This document shows, piece by piece, positions 37,372 to 50,100 of a stretch of 64,000 nt of DNA. The DNA is from Rutstroemia sp. NJR-2017a BVV2. Taxonomy: Eukaryota > Ascomycota > Leotiomycetes > Helotiales > Rutstroemiaceae. The first letter of the stretch is position 1; each line of letters begins with the position of its first letter. The stretch lies in NCBI GenBank assembly GCA_002946415.1, contig NJPS01000058.1, positions 372,001 to 436,000 on the forward strand. Reading direction: 5' to 3'. The notes below the pieces were generated by a model, which made no database searches, was not told where the DNA came from, and saw nothing but the letters and a program-made list of their open reading frames with translations. Both the position numbers and the translations under genes were made by a program.

Positions 37372-38352
37372 AAATTAACATAGAAATTAATAGAAAAAAC
37401 TTTTCAATATAAATTAAAAAAGGAATTAATAAAATTAAACTATTCTAGAAAATACTAAATTAAATAAACTAGAATTATTTAATTTAGTTATCAAAATTTA
37501 AATAGAATAATTGATATTTCAAGAAATAATTAATTTAAATAATTAAAATAATTAATAGTATTAGTTTTTTTAAAATAATTAAAAATTAGTTTTTTGAAAT
37601 ATAATCGAAAATTCCTTTAATATCTAAAAATAAAACTAGTATTTTATATTCTTTTAAAAAAGAATTTATATTTTATTTATTAATAATAATTTAATATTAA
37701 TAACTAATTTTTTTAAATCTTTTATTAATTTGAGAATTATATAGCAAATTAGTTATTTTGATTAAATAATCTAGTTTTTTATTAATATTCTTTTATTTAT
37801 TTTATCTAAATAGTTGAGAAATAAAATCACTTTATAAATTTTTGAAATTAAATAATTAAGTTTAACTAGTTTTTTGAGAATAGCTCTAACTATTTATTTT
37901 TAATATCGAGAATAATATCTAAAATTAATTAACTAAATAAAATCTTTATAGAATATTTTAGAAATAGCTAAATAAACTTTATTAATAATTTTTTAAATAA
38001 TTCTATTAGATTCTAGTATTTTCTCTTTGATTTTAGTTAAACAAATTAATATTAATTCGATATTAACTAGTTTAGACTAATTTTAATTTATTATTTTATA
38101 TTTTTCCAATTAGAACTAATCGAACTAAATAGTTAGAAAAAGAAAATATTTCTTAAAATAGGTTCTTTTTTTTTTTTTTTTTTTCTTCTAAAATAACTAG
38201 AAAGAATTAGTTTGAATAAAATTTAGTATAACTAAATATTTTAAAAATTGATTTGGAATTATTATTTTCAAAAAAAGTATTTTAGTAATCTTTTTTAACT
38301 AGTTTTATTTTTAGAAAATACTAATTCCGAACTAATCAATACTATTTTTAAT
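37372..38352 (-). mobile_element. LINE copy M1 (piece 4 of 4)
   Basis: Last part of the reverse-oriented M1 copy, covering the N-terminal half of the reverse transcriptase. It contains a 19-T run at 38,166-38,184 where other copies have a short A/T stretch. With the other three pieces M1 amounts to about 3.0 kb of LINE 3' sequence. Confidence 0.6.
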
Positions 38353-38500
38353 ATCGAATCTTCTTTAATCTTAATAATACCGAATCCAAAAATATTACTA
38401 CTGATATTAAATCCGACTATATATACTTCTACAGATCGAACCTGCTAGCCCGCTTAGCAATATACTTGCTAGTTATCGAGATATCATCATTATAGTCAAA

Positions 38501-38791
38501 ATAGCGGATTTGGGAGTTGAAAACTCTCAAAATCCTATCCAAATCGAACCCCCTTTAACTCCAACCTATCAATATATCTCTGGACCTACTAGTAACTTTA
38601 CTATTCGATCTTTACTCTCTATTAATAAAGATATTGATATAGATAATAGTCCTTCTCTATCAAATATCTCGATTTTTGACCCCAATTTGGATATATCTGG
38701 TCTCAACTCGATTTTTAGCTCAGATCTATTTAATACTACTTCGAACAATACTACTGGACTCGGCAGAACTATCTACTACCTTCCCAAATAG
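38501..38791 (+). pseudogene. LINE ORF1 N-terminal fragment (copy C)
   Basis: An open block of 96 codons reading ADLGVENSQNPIQIEPPL and onward to a TAG. The codon at 38,501-38,503 is ATA; ATG-to-ATA is a RIP-type change, so this is a plausible lost start. The segment is Ser/Asn/Thr-rich with no recognised domain, as in the N-termini of many LINE gag-like proteins. Confidence 0.5.
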
Positions 38792-39829
38792 GTTAATACC
38801 TTTACCCCTTCTCAGCTAAGTAAAACTATCCGATTCTCTACTATTGAACCAACTATTGATATTATCCCGGATCTGGCTAGTGGTAAAATCCTCTAGATAT
38901 ATGATTTGCTAGTAGAAGTATATTCGGCTACAAAATCATATAAAAAGCAATCTCAAATCCTTGATTTAATCGAGATATTTAGAGAATATACTGAATTAGG
39001 AAAGCTATAAAAGGTTACAAATTAGCTAACCTCTCAAATAAATAATCTGGAATATACTACTCGAAAAATCGAAGCTAAGACCAAAGCAGTTAGCGCCGCG
39101 AATAGTACTAATATCTCGATTCTCAAAAATCCTTCTAATTAGATAAACTCAACTAACTCGATTATTACTAGTACTACCCTAGCTAATTCGGCAGCTAATT
39201 CACCCTCTAGACCTACTTTTGCTTCTATAGCACTAGTAGGTATTAATAGTACCCCTGGAAACTGGACTACAATCAAAAAAGCCTTGAAAAAAACTAAAGT
39301 CCAAAATCGACTAATTCTAATTCGAGAATCTGAAACCTTCTTTTCAGTACTAGTACTTCGAAATACTATAAATAAGGTTTTCTTAGATAAAAATATAAAA
39401 GAACTAGTAATCTCTTCTATTACTAGTATTAGTAATAAGAAGAATTTAGTAGTTACTAGTATTAACTCTTTTACTTTAGATTTTCTAATCGAGAAAAGAG
39501 CTATTTGAGAGTATTTAATTATTTTTAAATTAATAATTAAAGATGAACCTTGATATAAAGTAGTTCTTTATAGGATTCCTACTTTGGACTTCAATATACC
39601 TTATAGAATAGAGTTAGTTTTGGATAAACTAAAGACTTTTAATTCTAATTTAAATTTAAAGCCTATTAGTACCTTCTATTGGCTATCCTCAGCAGAAAAT
39701 CGAGTTGTTAAGTGAGGGAGATTAGTAGTAGTCTCTTTTGCTACTGAAGCAGAAACTGAAAGGTATATTAGAAACCGGGTTTGGATAGCTGAAATTAGTA
39801 TTAGAGCTGAAAAGCTTCTAACTACTTCT

Positions 39830-40075
39830 AGATCTACCCAGTATACTAAATACCAAGGATTTAGATATTTGGCTAAATTTTGCCGAAAAGGGGCTAAATA
39901 TAGCCTCTATAGCAAACTCTATACTACACAATAGTATCACTACTTAATTTGCAAGTAAAATAGTTAGAAATACTCCTATTTAGCTCCAAAATATACTAAT
40001 TGCAAAAATAATTATATTTCTATTTCAAAAAAGTGTGAAATTTATAAAGCTATTAAGGGAACTAGTCTATAATTA
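39830..40075 (+). pseudogene. LINE ORF1 zinc-knuckle region (copy C)
   Basis: Reading through stops, this stretch gives YLAKFCRKGAKYSLY, then YTNCKNNYISISKKCEIYKA: spaced Cys/His/Tyr positions of a CCHC knuckle array in which several Cys codons (TGC/TGT) have become TAC/TAT. This marks the C-terminal part of the nucleic-acid-binding ORF1 protein. Confidence 0.5.
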
Positions 40076-40479
40076 GCACTAGTATCCGGATTATCTAAGT
40101 AAATCTTAACCGAAACTCAGCTATAACGGAATCAGTACTATAGCTAGCTATTAAGTTAAAAATCGATTTAATTTTAGTCCAAGAGCCTTGGATTATAAAT
40201 GAAAATCCAGACTACTCAAATAATCGATCGATTTCTTATATTAGCTTCAATCAAATTTTTCTGATTACTTTAGGATTCAGATTTCGAATACTTATTTATA
40301 TCTCGAAGATCTATATACCTAGTATTATACTAGTTTCTTCGAACCTCGATCCTGACCTACTAGTCCTATTAATAACCGAAGAAAGCAATATATTTGAGCT
40401 AGTCAACCTTTATAACGAAAATAGCTAAATCGAGGGAATTTCGACTAAAACAATAGAAAGGAGTTTACTATCTAGAACT

Positions 40480-40720
40480 ATTTCGGTTAATTCAATGATT
40501 TTGGGGGATTTTAACTTCTATCATCCTTGGTAGAACCCAAATAGCCGAAGTAGTCAAGCTAGTACTAAGCTAGTTAATTGGATAGAAGAACAAAATCTAG
40601 AACTAATTAACGAACCCGGGATTATTACATTTTTCAGGGGTACTAGCAAGTTAGTTTTGGATCTTATACTAGCTACACAAGCATTAGCCGGATATATTGA
40701 GGATTGGTAAGTATTAGCTG
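40480..40720 (+). pseudogene. LINE endonuclease domain remnant (copy C)
   Basis: Contains ILGDFNFYHPW (GDFN at about 40,504-40,515), followed by ITFFRGTSKLVLDLIL. These are the GDFN and SxxDL-like motifs of the apurinic-type endonuclease/exonuclease/phosphatase fold that nicks target DNA for LINE insertion. The Trp codon after the HPW motif is followed by TAG where other LINEs have a sense codon. Confidence 0.65.
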
Positions 40721-41639
40721 ATTTGGGATCTGATTATTTACCAATTTTATTTACTATCAAAGGAAAAAGGAAGCTAATATCTCCAAATAAATTAAAAATA
40801 GCTAGTGCTCACTTTAATACCAAGTTAGCAGACTAAGAGTTATTTTCAGACTATTTAGTTAAAATTGTAAAAGAATCGACTATTCTAGCTAATCTCCTCT
40901 CTAATTTCACTAGGCTGGGCCTGAAACTAAACAAAGTAGTACAAAATTATCTGGAATCGATTAGTTCAGAACTAATCTTATTAGTTCAGCTAGTAGCTAA
41001 TAAAACTATTCCTAAGACTAAACCTAGTTTAAAAGCTAAACCTTGGTGGACTTCAGAGCTAAAAGAGTTGAGAAAATCTATATTACTAGCTCAGAGGAGA
41101 TTAAAAATCCAAAATAGTTAAGGTAGTTAAGGTTCTTATCAAGAATAGTACTGATTAGTTTGGAATTAGTACTTTTTAAAGATAAAACTAGCTAAAAAGG
41201 ATTACTAAAATGCTTTTCTTGAAAATAATGATTCTAAATCGATTTTCAAGACTTTTAGTTATACCAAATCCTACTTGAACCAATCCCTTCTAGCTATTTT
41301 AAATAAAACTAGTTTTAAAAAGAAAGGAGCTATTTTGAGATCTACTCTCTTTCCCCAACTACTTAGTTCGACTAGTCCAAATTGGGAGAACTATAAAGTA
41401 GTTGATTGGAACTAGCCTAAGCTTGCTAGCATCGAATTAGCACTAGCTTGTTCAATTAAAATCAAAGGAAAAACTCCTAATCTAGATAGAATCACTTAAG
41501 AAATTATCAATAAAGCTTATTTAGCTATTCCGGAGATATTTTATAAAGTTTTTGTTTATCTAATCGATCTCGGTTATCACCCTCGGTACTGGCAGCAAGC
41601 AACTAAAGCTATTCTTAAAAAACTAGCTAAACCTAACTA

Positions 41640-42340
41640 TTCAGTCTCAAAAACTTATAGAGTAATTTCACTTTTGAACTATTTAGGTAAAATTAGCGAA
41701 AGAATACTAACAAAAAGACTAAGCTATTTAGCCAAAACTACTAGTTTGCTATATAACTCTCAAATTAACAGAAGACTCAAAAAATCAGTTATTAATACCG
41801 GACTATTACTAGCAAATAAGGTTCAAGAAAATTATTTAAAAGGCTATAAAACATCTGTTTTATTTTTGGATATTAAAGGAACTTTCGATTATATCTCAAA
41901 AAACCAGTTCTTAGCTATTTTAAAAAGATTAAAATTTCTAATTAGTTTTATTACTTGAACTAGTTACTTTCTGGAGGATCGGCTACTTCGTTTAAGCTTT
42001 GATAACCAAATTGAGGATTTTCAACCTATTTCAACTAATATTCCCCAGGGTAGCCCGATCTCACTGATTCTCTTTTTAATTTATATAAAAGAGCTATTTC
42101 CATCGATTTCTATTTCAATCTAGTTATATATAGATGATATCGCGCTAGCAACTAGCTCAACTAGCTTTAAAAAGAACTGCAAAATTTTGGAAAGAGAAGC
42201 TAGTAAGCTATATACTCTAGGAGAAGTAAGTAGTATTAAGTTTGATTTAGCTAAAACCGAACTAATTTATTTTTTCGGGTGTAAACAAGCTACTACTAAG
42301 ACTAATTCGGTCAAATTACCAAATAATCAGTCAATATAAT
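41640..42340 (+). pseudogene. LINE reverse transcriptase remnant (copy C)
   Basis: The longest open piece (41,674-41,958) reads NYLGKISERILTKRL, VQENYLKGYKTSVLFLDIKG and FDYISKNQFLAIL, which are RT motifs 2a-3/A with the first catalytic Asp in LDIKG. Further on, IPQGSPIS (about 42,045) is motif B and YIDD at 42,127-42,138 is the catalytic box (motif C). Stops between the pieces make it inactive. Confidence 0.8.
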
Positions 42341-42597
42341 CCTCAAAAGTAGTGAAATAGCTAGGAATCTAGTTTGACAATACTTTATATTTCAATAAAT
42401 ATATTTCAACTAGAATTAGCTAAGCTAAATCAGCTTTCTTAAGAGCTAATCGGCTAGCTAATACAGAAAATGGACTTTCACCTTATACTATATACCAGCT
42501 ATACCTTGCTTATGTCACTAGCATCTCAGACTATAGGTCCCCTATATAGTGGAAAAAGCAAGTTAAATTTAAAAGTCAATTCCAATACTTACAAAAT

Positions 42598-43257
42598 TTG
42601 GTATTACGGAGGATACTAGGGATGTTCAGGATTAGTCCAATAGTCCCTATAGAGGTAGAAGCTGCTTTAGCACTTCTCCAAACTTGCTTAAATACTGCTA
42701 GTCGCCAATATATACTCCGAGCTCTCCAAATAGCAGAAAACCATCCAATTTTCAAAGAAATCTGGACTAAACCGAAGGCTAATTGCTATTTTCAAGATTA
42801 TTTAGTACCTACCCGAAAGGAAATTGCCAAAATGACCCAAATTAAGCGAATTAGATACTCAATACACCCGCTAATCCAGTTTCAGTATTTGGAATTGATC
42901 AGTTCTTTCAAATTTCTACCTTGGATTACTACCCCTTATACGATCGAAATTAGTAAGCTATCTAAGGAACTAGAAGCTGAAAATCATAAAAACTTGGCTA
43001 TTTTGCTAGCCCCGAACCAGTACTCAGTCTATACTAATAGTTCTAAACTAGTAGATCAAAAAGGGATCGGAATCGGTCTAGCTTTTTTCAACTCCAACCA
43101 GGAGTTAATCCAGGGGTCTAGCTGGAATATTGGGACTAGTCAGCTAGTCTATAACAGCGAATTAGCCAGAATAGCCGAAGAGATCAAGCTTATAAGTAAA
43201 ATAGCTCAAAAAGATCAAGAATTTACTATTTTCTCAGATAATCAAGCTACTTTATAA
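42598..43257 (+). pseudogene. LINE RT C-terminal/RNase H fragment (copy C)
   Basis: The longest open frame in the island, 219 codons. Residues about 140-219 form the N-terminal half of RNase H: YTNSSKLVDQKGIGIG (the usual first catalytic Asp, as in YTDGS, is Asn), SELARIAEEI with the catalytic Glu, and FSDNQATL with the second Asp. After the stop at 43,255 the frame resumes to give VPGHFEVLGNEKADLLAK near 43,363-43,415, the last His/Asp pair. Confidence 0.75.
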
Positions 43258-43652
43258 AGGTTAAAATCACTTAGTAATAAACCAAAGCAAAATCAAGTAG
43301 TACTAGTATATGAAGCTAGCCGAGAAATAGTCAGAAGAGGAGCTAAAATCAAATTAGCTTAGGTTCCAGGCCATTTCGAAGTACTAGGCAACGAAAAAGC
43401 GGATCTACTAGCCAAATCGGGAACTAAAATAGACCCGGTGACTCAAACAACTAGTCTCAACTATTTGGGAGCTAAAATTAAACAAATTAAAAATCAGGAG
43501 TAGTCAGAATCTCTTTTAAAAACTTTGGAAACTACATCGGAAGCTAGCTTGCTTAGCTCGACTAGTTATTTAAAATTTTTAAACTTATTTCTCGAAATCA
43601 TATCCAAATCCCAAATTCGACTAAAAGAGCTACCACTAGCACCTTCTTCTAG

Positions 43653-43880
43653 TTGAAAATCAGACATAGTTATTTAAAATCATATTTATATTTATTAGGG
43701 CATACTAGCAATAATAAATGTATTTGTGGGGCTAAAGAGACTTCTAAGCACTTATTTTTAAGTTGTTCTCTTTTTAGTCTAGCTCGGATCAAGCTAAAAG
43801 ATAAATTAGCTACAAATTACTTATCACTTCCACTTCTTCTTGATACTACCCCCGGAATCGAAGCTAGTATTACTTTTTAA
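43653..43880 (+). pseudogene. LINE C-terminal Cys-rich segment (copy C)
   Basis: A 75-codon open piece with CICGAKETSKHLFLSC, a zinc-binding C-x-C-x7-H-x4-C arrangement common at the ends of fungal LINE ORF2 proteins. Homologous open pieces occur in most other copies (32,786; 36,852; 45,201 minus; 58,802; 61,958 minus), so this is the least damaged part of the family. Confidence 0.65.
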
Positions 43881-44176
43881 GCAAGATAAATATCTGTACT
43901 CGAAAATATCATTTAGCTTACAAACTAAAAGATAATTAAATTGGATTATTAAATTAGATTTATTTTACTTTTCTTTTTTTTTACTAAATTACTATTTTCT
44001 CTTCATTTTATTTTCATTAACTAGAACTAATTTCTTACTATCTTTCGATACTATTTAATTTAAAAATTTATTTAAAATATTACTACTACTTAGTTACTAA
44101 TAACTAATTACTAACTAACTTACTATAGTTTTAGATTCAAAAAGATTGTTAAAATAATAAATCAATTAATCAATTA

Positions 44177-44972
44177 AATAATTTCATTAAGTTCTAATAT
44201 TTTCTCTTTGATTTTAGCTAAACAAGCTAATATTAATTCGGTATTAGCTAGTTTAGACTAATTTCAGTTTATTACTTTATATTCTTCTTAATTAGGATTA
44301 GTTGAATTAAGTAGTTAAGGAAAGAAAGTATTTCTCAAAATAATTTCTTTCTTTTTAAAAATAATTTTTTCTAAAATAACTGGAAAAGATTAGTTTAAAT
44401 AAAATTTAGTATAACTAAATATTTTAAAATTTGATTTAGAATTATTATTTTCAAGAAAAGTATTTTAGTAATCTTGTTTATTTAATTTTATCTTTAGAAA
44501 ACATCAATTCCTAATTAATTAATATTATTCTTAATAAAATCTTGGTTTATTTAGATTTTTAATTTTCTCTAAATTAGTAATATCGATTTTCTCAAATACT
44601 TTAGTTTAAAAATTTATTAAGATTTAGTTTTTAGATTAGATTTAATTTTTGAAATAGTTTTATTATTTATTATTTAATTAATAATAAGAATTCCGAACTA
44701 ATCGATTCTAGATAATTTTATATTATCTTATCTAATTTCAGATTTAACCGAATAAAATCAAAAAAGAGATTAGTTAAAATAATCGATTTCTTTATAATTT
44801 TAACGAAATAATTTGAAAATAGTTTCTAATTTACTAACTTAATATTAAAATAAGTATTAGCTAATTTTTATCTATTTAATAGAACTAACTCTTTTTCTTT
44901 TTAAAATAAATAAAATCGGTAAATAATTAAATTCTAAATTAGTTAGTATTTACTAATTATCAATATATTTAG

Positions 44973-44976
<4 letters not shown>
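44177..44976 (-). mobile_element. LINE fragment, reverse, endonuclease-RT region
   Basis: Reverse complement of the interval matching about 40,695-41,490 of copy C. It has no LINE end of its own and is cut on the right by the poly(T) start of the next copy. Its left part duplicates 37,990-38,340. Confidence 0.6.
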
Positions 44977-45004
<28 letters not shown>

Positions 45005-47135
45005 CCATTTTAACAATCTTTTTAAGTCTAAGATTATAATAGGTTGGCTAGTAGCTAGCTACTAATAGCTAAGTAGTAGTAGTATTTTAAATATATTTTT
45101 AAATCAAATAATATCAAGAAATAATAAGAAACTAGTTCTAGATAATGAAAATAAAATAAAAGAAAAATGAAAATTTGATAAAACTAAGAAAATTCCAATT
45201 TTAATTATTTTCTAGTTTGTAAACTAAATGATATTTTCGAGCGTAGATATTTATCTTATTTAAATAACTTATACTAGTTTCGATTTCGGAATTAGTATCA
45301 AGAAAAAGTAAAGATAATAAATAATTTGTAATTAGTTTATCTTTTAGTTTAATCCGAGCTAGATTAAAAAAAGAGTAATTTAAAAGTAAATATTCAGAAA
45401 TCTCTTTAGCTTTATAAATATATTTATTATTATTAGTATATTCTAATAAATATAAATATGATTTTAAATAACTATATCTAATTTTCAACTAATAGAAGAT
45501 ACTAATAATAGCTCTTTTAATCGAAATTAGAATCTAGATTCGATTTCAAGAAAAGAGTTTAAAAATTCTTAAATAGTTAGTTAAACTAAATAAATTAGTT
45601 TCCAGAGTTTTTAAGAGAGATTTAGATTATTTTTGATTTTTAATTTATTTAATTTAAGTTTCTAGATAATTGAGATTAGTTATATTAGTTATAAAATCTA
45701 TTTTCATTTTCAATTTAGCTAATAAATCTACTTTTTTATTATCTAATATCTCAAAATAACTAGAAATCTAAACTAATTTGATTCTAGTTTCTTTTTCAAC
45801 TACTTCTTAATTAGTTTTATAAACTAGTATTACTTGGGTTTATTTGAATTTATTATTAAGTAATTTTAATCTTTATAAAATAACTTAATTCCTTTAGTTA
45901 TTCCGATTAGTTCGCTATTATAAATTAGTTAATTAGTCTTAATATTCTAATTAAATCTCTAGATTAGTTTCTAGTTGAAATTAAAAAGAACTAAATTAAT
46001 TCTAATTCCTTTTTAATTTACTAGTTCTAGTTTATCTATATAGATTGAGTACTAGTTCGGGGCTAGTAAAATAATCGAGTTTTTATAATTTTCAATTTCT
46101 AATTCTTTAGATAGTTTACTAATTTCAAACAAATAAAGAATAATAGTTCAAGATAGAAATTTAAAAGAACTAATTAATTCCAAATACTGAAAATAAATTA
46201 GTAGATATATTAAATATCTAATTTGCTTTATTTAGATTATTTTAACTAACTCTTTTTAGATTAGTATTAAATAATCTTGAAACTAGTTATTAGTTTTTGA
46301 TTTAGTTCAAATTTCTTTGAAAATTAGATGATTTTCAGTTATTTTGAGAAATCTGAATATATATTAATAATTAGTAGTATTTAAGTAAGTCTAGAAAAGT
46401 ACTAATATAGTTTCTATCTTTATAAAGATTATTAGATTAATTCTAAATATCTCGAGGATCTTCCGAAAAACTAAATTTTATAAATATTGAAATTGGATTT
46501 TAAATTTAATTTACTTTTTCTATTATATAAGAGATTTATAATCTACAATATTAATGATATAAGTAATATATAGCTGATATATTATAAAAGATAAAAGTCT
46601 ATTTTCAGTATTAGCTAGTTAATTAGTTTTTGAAAAAACTGATTTAGCTTAACTGACTTTAGTTAAGATATATTGATTAGAATATAAAATATTATCAAAC
46701 TAGATTCCTAATTATTTCACTATTTTTAAAAGTTATATTGATTGATTATTCGGTAAACTAACCGAATTAGTTTTAATAATTCCTTATTTATTCTCGAAAA
46801 AATAAATTAGCTTTGTTTTTACTAAATCGAATTTAATATTATTAGTTTCTCTTAAAGTATATAGTTTACTAGCTTCTCTTTCTAGAATCTTATAATTCTT
46901 TTTGAAACTAGTTAAACTAATAACTAGTATAATATTATCTATATATAACTAAATTAAAATAGAAATCGATGGAAAAAGCTTTTTAATATAAATTAAAAAA
47001 AGAATCGATAAAATTAAATTACTTTATAAGATATTAGCTAAAATAGATTGGAATTACTTAATTAGTTATCAAAACTTAAATAAAGTAGTTAGTATTCTAA
47101 GAAGTAATTAATCTAAGTAATTAAACTAATTAATA
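44977..47135 (-). mobile_element. LINE copy F, 5'-truncated, with poly(A) tail
   Basis: Reverse-oriented copy that begins with 28 T (44,977-45,004), the complement of a poly(A) tail, directly joined to the conserved 3' end (CCATTTTAACAATCTTTTTAAG). It continues through the 3' UTR, Cys-rich piece (45,201-45,488), RNase H and reverse transcriptase to about 47,135. All other copies end in AATC-type repeats. Confidence 0.65.
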
Positions 47136-47157
47136 TATCAAATCTAATAGCTTAGCA
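47136..47157. other. Junction spacer
   Basis: Short stretch between the truncated 5' side of the minus copy and the leader of the next plus copy; not clearly LINE. Confidence 0.3.
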
Positions 47158-50100
47158 AAATTCGGGATAGAAGAAAAAATACTTGAAAAAACAATTCCGA
47201 ATCCAAAATCATCAAACCCAGAATAAAATCTAACTATATATACTTCTATAGATCGAATCTATTAATCTACTTAGTAATATATCTATTAGTTATCGAGATA
47301 TCGTTGTTATAGCCAAAATAACGAATTTGGAAATTTTAATTTTTCAAAATTCTATCTAAATCGAATCTCCTTTAATCCCAACTTATTAATATACTTTAGG
47401 ATTTACTAGTGATATTATTATTTGATTCTTTCTTTTTATTAATATCGATATAGAAATAGATAATAATCTTATATTACTAATTATTTCGATTTTCAATCTA
47501 AATTTGGATATATCTAATCTAAATAAGATTTTTAATTCGGATCTATTTAATACTATTATAAATATTATTACTGGACCTAGTAGAAATATCTATTATTTTC
47601 CAAAATAAACTAATTTCCTTATTCTTTCCAAACTAAGTAAAACTATCTATTTCTTTATTATTAAACTAACTACTTTGGATTTAGCTAGTATTAAAATTCT
47701 TTAGATATATAATTTGCTAGTTAAAGCATATTCAGTTACTAAATTATATAATAAACAAATTTAAATTCTTGATTTAATCAAGATATTCAAAGAATATATT
47801 AAATCAAGAAAGCTATAAAAAATTATCAATTAATTAGTTTCTTAGATTAATAATTTGGAATATATTATATAAAAAATCGAAGTTAAAATAAAAGTAGTTA
47901 GTACTATTAATAAAACTAATATTATAATTTTCAAAAACCTTTCTTAAATCTAATCTAATTTAATTATTACTATTATTATTTCAATTATTTCTTCGATTAA
48001 ATTATTTTCTAGATTCTCTTTTATTTTAGTAATATTAATAGATAATAATAATAACTTTAGAAACTAGATTAGTATCAATAAAATTATTAAAAAAACTAAA
48101 ATTCAAAATCAATTAATTTTGATTTAGGATCTCGATATCTCTTTCTCGATACTAGTTCTATAGAATATTATTAATAAAGTCTTCTTAGATAAAAATATTA
48201 AAAAACTAATAATCTCTTTGATTACTATTACTAATAATAAGAAGAATCTAGTAATTATTATAATTACTTTTTTTACTTCCGATTTTCTATTTGAGAAAAG
48301 AGTTATTTAGAAGTATTTAATTATTTTTAAATTATATTTAAAAGATGAACTTTAGTATAAAGTAATATTCTATAATATTCCAATTTAGGATTTCAATATA
48401 CTTTATAGAATAGAACTAATATTAGATAAACTAAAGACTTTTAATTCTAATCTGAATTTAAAATTAATTAGTATATTATATTAGCTATTCTTAATAGAAA
48501 ATCAAGTTATTAAATACAGAGAATTAATAATAATATTATTTGTTACTAAAGCAGAAATTAAAAGATATATAAAAAATCAGATTTAGATAACTGGAATTAA
48601 TATTAAAACTGAAAAACTTTTTATTATTTCTAAATCTATTTAATATACTAAATATTAAGGATTTGGATATTTAATTAAATTTTACTGAAAAGAAACTAAA
48701 TATAATCTCTATAACGAACCTTATATTACTAACTAGTATTACTATTCGATTTATAACCAAAATAGCTAAAAATGCTCTTATTTAATATTAAAATATATTA
48801 ATTATAAAAATAATTATATTTCTACTTCTAAAGAATATAAAATATATAAAGTTATTAAAAGAGTTAGTTTATAATTAGTATAAATATTCGAATTCTTCAA
48901 ATAAATCTAAATCGAAGTTCGATTATAACTAAATTAGTATTATAATTAGCTATTAAACTAAAAATCGATTTATTATTAATCTAAGACCTTTAGATTATAA
49001 ATGAAAATCTAGATTATTTAAATAATTAATCGATTTCTTATAATAGTTTTAATTAAATCTTTTTAGCTATTTTAGAATTTAGATCTCGAATACTTATTTA
49101 TATCTCAAAAACCTATATACTAAATATTATATTAGTTTTTTCAAGTATCGATCTTAATCTATTAGTTCTATTAGTAACTGAAGAAAGTAATATACTCGAA
49201 CTAGTTAATATTTATAACGAAACTAACTAAATCGAAGGAACTTCGATTAAAATAATAGAAAGAAGTTTATTATCTAAGATTATTTCGATTAATTAATTTA
49301 TTTTAGGTGATTTTAACCTCTATTATCTTTGATAGAATCTGAATAACTGAAATAGTTAAACTAATATTAAGTTAGTTCAATAGATTAAAAAGCAAAATTT
49401 GAAACTAATTAATAAATCTAAAACTATTATATTTTTTAGAGAAATTAGTAAATCAGTTTTAGATTTTATATTAACTATATAAATATTAGCTAAATATATT
49501 GATAACTAATAAATACTAATTAATTTAGGATCTGATTATTTACCGATTTTATTTATTTTAAAAAGGAGAAAAGAACTAATATCTCTAAATAGATAAAAAT
49601 TAGTTAGTATTTATTTTAATATTAAATTAGCAGATTAGGAACTTTTTTCAAACTATTTAGTTAAAATTATAAAGAAATTAATTATTTTAGCTAATTCTCT
49701 TTTTGATTTTACTTAGCTAGATTTGAAATTAAATAAAGTAGTACAAAATTATCTAGAATCGATTAATTCGGAATTATTATTACTAGTTTAACTAGTAGCT
49801 AGCAAAACTATTCCAAAAACTAAAACTAATCTAAAAACTAAATCTTAATAGATTCCTAAACTAAAATATCTAAGAAAATCGATAATACTAGTTCAGAGAA
49901 AATTAAAAATCCAAAATAGTTAAACTAGTTAAGGTTTTTATTAAGAATAATACTAATTAACTTGGAATCAATACTTTTTAAAGATAAAACTAATTAAAAA
50001 GAATTATTAGAATACTTTTCTTGAAAATAATAATTCTAAATTAATATTTAAAGTATTTAGCTATACTAAATCCTATTATAATTAATCTCTTTTAGTTATT

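Larger units (their letters stand above)
38385..44176 (+). mobile_element. LINE copy C, full length and least mutated
   Basis: The reference copy of the island, about 5.79 kb. Order: leader (38,385-38,500), ORF1 (from about 38,501), zinc-knuckle region (about 39,830-40,070), endonuclease (about 40,100-40,900), reverse transcriptase (about 41,600-42,350), RNase H (about 43,000-43,440), Cys-rich segment (43,653-43,880), 3' UTR and tail (AATCAATTAATCAATT to 44,176). It belongs to the non-LTR retrotransposon class. The domain set (gag-like ORF1 with knuckles, APE-type endonuclease, RT, RNase H) fits fungal Tad1/I-group elements, but the clade is my inference. Stops interrupt all ORFs, yet blocks up to 219 codons stay open. 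Confidence 0.85.

Noticed and set aside
37355..37375. (ATCA)n as a telomere-like repeat or microsatellite
   Set aside because: It occurs only at LINE 3' ends directly after the conserved 3' UTR, so it is the element's tail.
37990..44530. Flanks of copy C as one interrupted element
   Set aside because: The right flank (44,177-44,530) duplicates rather than continues the left flank (37,990-38,340), so it is not a simple insertion into one copy.
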